Origin: Gracilaria domingensis
Lineage: Eukaryota; Rhodophyta; Florideophyceae; Gracilariales; Gracilariaceae
Length of the DNA: 64,000 bases
Assembly (NCBI GenBank): GCA_022539475.1
Contig: VCMS01000056.1
Span: 158,570 to 222,569, forward strand
Direction: 5' to 3'
In this document: positions 61,463-64,000 of the stretch, piece after piece
Numbering within the stretch: position 1 is the stretch's first letter
Layout of the letters: each line of letters starts with the position of its first letter
The notes under the pieces: model-generated
Told to the model about the DNA's origin: nothing
Seen by the model: the letters and a program-made list of their open reading frames with translations, nothing else
Databases searched by the model: none
Translations under genes and position numbers: made by a program

Positions 61463-63486
61463 ATGAAGCCAACTCGTGTTCGAAAGCGTACGCAAAGCGT
61501 GACTCCTCGCACTCGGCGGAGCACTCGATTATTGCAAGGTGGAATGCGGGTTTCTCTGCAGATGGATATTGAGAATGAAGGAAAGGTGATAGTCGGGGAA
61601 GCGTTGTTGCATGGAATTGGAAGTGTTCTACGCCGCGAGTTGCACGGAAGCAATTGGACCCAGGTCTTGTGGTGGTTCATAATATTCTCATCAGTCGAAG
61701 CGGTCAGACGTTCTACCCTTACCGGGCGGAGGGCCTGGATCTTCCACAATATATCCAGGATCTCCGGACGGCCGCTCCTTGGGATGAGAAAATGATGGAA
61801 CCGGTGGCAGCCAGCATTCCGGCGTCCAAGCGAGGAACGGTGAGCGCTATGAGTGAGGTGATGACGCCGACAAGCCGCACGGAGCCAATTCGAAGTTCAT
61901 CAACACCGAGAGGTAGCGCATCAGTAGCACCTCCGCGGGCAGGTCCGTCGTCTGTTACGAAGCGGTCTATGGAGACGAGAGCATCCCCAGCTACGAAGCG
62001 GACAGGTCAAACAAAGTCTACCTCCGCTACGAAGCCCACTGCGTCGAAAAGGGCTTCTCCTGCGATGAATCAGACCGTCGACACAAGGGGATCTTCTGCG
62101 TCGAAACAGACGGTTCAGCAGGGGACGGCTGTGCAAGAGGAGGAAGATGAGATCATGAAAGGTCCCCTTCCAGACGCGGATGCGCAATCCGCGCAAGGAG
62201 CTGGTCCATCTGTACCCCAAACTGCACCAGAAACTGCGGAGCAGCAGGACGATGACGTTGTGCTTCTGTCCGCAAGAATGGCACGTTCAAGTGTTTCTGG
62301 CGAGCGGTCTGGAACACAAGGGACACCTACTCGGAGCAAGACGTACAGACGAATTCGTCAGAAGGTACCAAAGGTGAACCTCAATCAGTACCGGATGGTT
62401 GTTGTTACTGTTGACATCACTCTGGTGGACACTCCGCCCAATTTACTCCGTGGAGTAAGTAAACGCCACGTTGAAGCCCTTGTGAAGAGTATGGAGGAGC
62501 GGGGGATATTGCAGTCGATGGGTTCTCCAGTGGTGGCCTTACAAGATGCTACTACGGGAGAGAGGGATACTGACAAGGGACGCCTAACGAAGAAGTGCTT
62601 CATTGTAGATGGTTTGCATCGTCTGAAAGCTATACAATATTTGGCAGCGACTGGTGCACCGAAGTGGAAGCGATTAGCCAAGTTTTGGCGTTGCAATCTG
62701 CTGATACGAAGAGATGGGAGGCCCATTGGGATGAAGGAATTGTTATGTGTTGCTTCGTACCTCAATGAGTCGACGAGTACCATGCGAAGGATGATGTTTG
62801 CAGACAAGATACACTCTATAGTTAGTGTGGTCGCCATTCTAATTGAAGATGTTGAGGGGGTGACGCCGGCAGACGTGGATCCTGCAGAAGTGACAGAAGT
62901 GTTGAAGGAGAGCCAACTGATTGGGACTGTGCAAGAGCGTCAGTATCTGAGATATGCCAATGTCGCCCTGCAACTCATGTCTCGTGAGGGAATGCTGGCC
63001 CATTTCGAGGATATATGTGAGACTGTGAGTGACATAGGTCTCACACATCTGTCCCATACTCCGCTATATGTTTTGGATGCCGAGGAGTTTTCCTTCATTC
63101 TTGATTGTCTTCAGATGTTTCTATTGAAGGGCAAGTCGACGAAGACAAAGCAATGGAAAAGCTTTGAGGAGGTTCGAGGTTTCTTTTATGATAGAGCAGT
63201 GTCTCTGTTCCGCGCGGCTCGAGCAGTGAGGAATGAACTGAACGAGGAAGAGTCCATGGAAGTGTTCCTGAAACGCGAAGTCAGTCTTTCTGCTCCATCG
63301 AATGAAGATGACGTTGAAGACCCAGACAACAACGCAGCTGTGTATCAGTTCCTTTTGGGACAAGTTGTGAACTTCAACACATTGCCGCGTGTTCGGAGCA
63401 GGACGAACTCAATTAGAACTGCCACGACTTCCGTTCAGAATCGATTGCGGACGATGCTCAAGGTAATTCCGCCCCCGCACCAGTGA
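61463..63486 (+). pseudogene. ParB/Srx-like domain protein, one frameshift near the start
   Basis: The ATG at 61463 opens MKPTRVRKRTQSVTPRTRR... in one frame; near 61650 the sense passes to the frame that stays open to 63486. The N-terminal ~50 residues are basic. From ~61860 to 62160 the protein has a run of repeats of the type SPATKRTGQ/SSASKQTVQ. The domain at 62390-62760 resembles ParB/sulfiredoxin-like NTP-dependent proteins: RMVVVTVDITLVD, RGVSKRHVEALVKSMEERGILQ, FIVDGLHRLKAIQYLA, with the DGxHR box at 62608-62622. In bacteria ParB proteins bind CTP and centromere-like DNA; in mobile elements related domains cut DNA or act in modification systems. The role here is unknown. The indel could be a real lesion or a sequencing error. 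Confidence 0.65.
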
Positions 63487-64000
63487 AGCAGTCCGTGACG
63501 AAGAGGAGGACTCCCGCTGCTGCTGCTGCAACATCTGCCAGTGAAGAAGGGGAGCCGCGAAGAAGTGCACGAGAACGGGCGCAGGTGAGTTATAGGGAAA
63601 TTGAGCACGGCCGAAATCGAGGTGCCATAGAAGTTCTGGATAGCTCTGAAGAAGAACAGCGGGCTCCGCCGAGGAAGAAACGGAGAAAGACTTTCACACA
63701 ACAGATGAGATCTACTCTGAACAGCATGACACCGGATGACCTGATGTCTCAACTAAATGAACATGTGCTGAGAGTAAGGTCGATGAAGGTTCAGTTCGTG
63801 GCATTGGGAGAGGGAGCGAATGCAGAGACGCAGGCAGTTCTGCATTTGTGGGATGACGAAGAGCTTCTTTCTGTGACAGTTCCACGGGTTGTCACCGTCG
63901 AGAAAGATGCTGCGCCAGACGATCAGCAAGAGACAGGTGGGGGGTCATTTGATGACGAGTTACCTACGCTCTTCCGGAATCCTGAGAAGCACGGACTTGT
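63417..64000 (+). CDS. Charged nuclear-type protein, 3' end outside the window
   Basis: An open frame, -1 relative to the ParB-like ORF, overlaps its last 70 bases and runs off the window. It reads KRRTPAAAAATSASEEGEPRRSARERAQ, then APPRKKRRK (a nuclear localisation signal), TFTQQMRSTLNSMTPDDLMSQLN, then a strand-rich part (MKVQFVALGEG, LLSVTVPRVVTVE). No ATG precedes 63699 in this frame, so it may be the continuation of the ParB-like protein by a -1 shift over the C run at 63472-63476, or via a small intron. No family is recognised. Confidence 0.5.

Larger units (their letters stand above)
51573..64000. mobile_element. Putative multi-gene KDZ/Plavaka-like element with DNA- and histone-methyltransferase cargo
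   Basis: Five ORFs lie close together: transposase (+), coiled-coil protein (-), methyltransferase-SET fusion (-), then across a palindromic region a ParB-like protein (+) and a basic/acidic protein (+). The transposase and coiled-coil ORFs share four bases at their ends. The long ORFs are mostly Lys/Arg/Glu-rich nuclear-type proteins. That they form one element is inference from density and gene kind; the ends were not identified and the right end is outside the window. Two adjacent elements joined at the palindrome are also possible. Confidence 0.5.

Noticed and set aside
1-64000. CRISPR arrays, rRNA genes, bacterial operons
   Set aside because: None seen: no regularly spaced identical repeats with unique spacers, no rRNA-like stretch, and the gene structure is eukaryotic.

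Overview
The window looks like nuclear DNA from an intron-poor eukaryote that is very rich in transposable elements. A multicellular red alga of the Florideophyceae, of the Chondrus type, is my best guess. This is inference: long single-exon genes (a Mediator MED12-like ORF of 1531 codons), one 97-bp GT-AG intron in a haemoglobin gene, host genes in small islands between retrotransposon blocks, and no bacterial operon signals. The phylum needs a database search.

Layout. (1) 1-5.8 kb: wreck of a Ty3/gypsy element on the minus strand (integrase tail, gag-like ORF) carrying dozens of copies of a short palindrome. (2) 5.9-9.5 kb: host DNA with a leucine-rich-repeat-like gene broken by one stop and a secreted nuclease-like gene. 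(3) 9.48-14.03 kb: a Ty1/copia element (Copia-1) inserted into the 3' end of the nuclease-like gene; the target duplication and the displaced gene tail are both visible. (4) 14.5-24.8 kb: a host island (bZIP factor, MED12, a small unknown gene, a flavohaemoglobin-like globin) bracketed by inverted copies of a ~700-bp dispersed repeat. (5) 25.1-29.6 kb: Copia-2. (6) 30-33.3 kb: a MITE-like element and a two-gene PIF/Harbinger transposon with one nonsense codon in each gene. (7) 34.3-47.9 kb: two Ty3/gypsy elements, Gypsy-A on minus and Gypsy-B on plus, bracketed by inverted 340-bp arms. (8) 48.3-49.7 kb: a decayed copia pol fragment. (9) 50-51.2 kb: hairpins and 143-bp direct repeats. (10) 51.6-64 kb (continues beyond the window): a multi-gene unit.

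The last region is the most unusual. A KDZ/Plavaka-like transposase ORF with three in-frame stops converges on a coiled-coil protein gene. Next comes a gene fusing a CcrM-like (beta-class) DNA amino-methyltransferase to a SET protein-methyltransferase domain. An 860-bp imperfect palindrome containing two GC-rich cruciform-type hairpins then separates this gene from a divergent gene for a ParB-like-domain protein. I read this as a giant DNA transposon or virus-like element carrying its own chromatin and DNA modification genes. The DNA modification cargo is analogous to, but different from, the TET/JBP cargo known for fungal KDZ elements.

A second unusual observation is that each of the three gypsy families is peppered, in coding and non-coding parts alike, with its own short palindrome: TCCCA..TGGGA, ACCANNTGGT, or ACCGCA..TGCGT.
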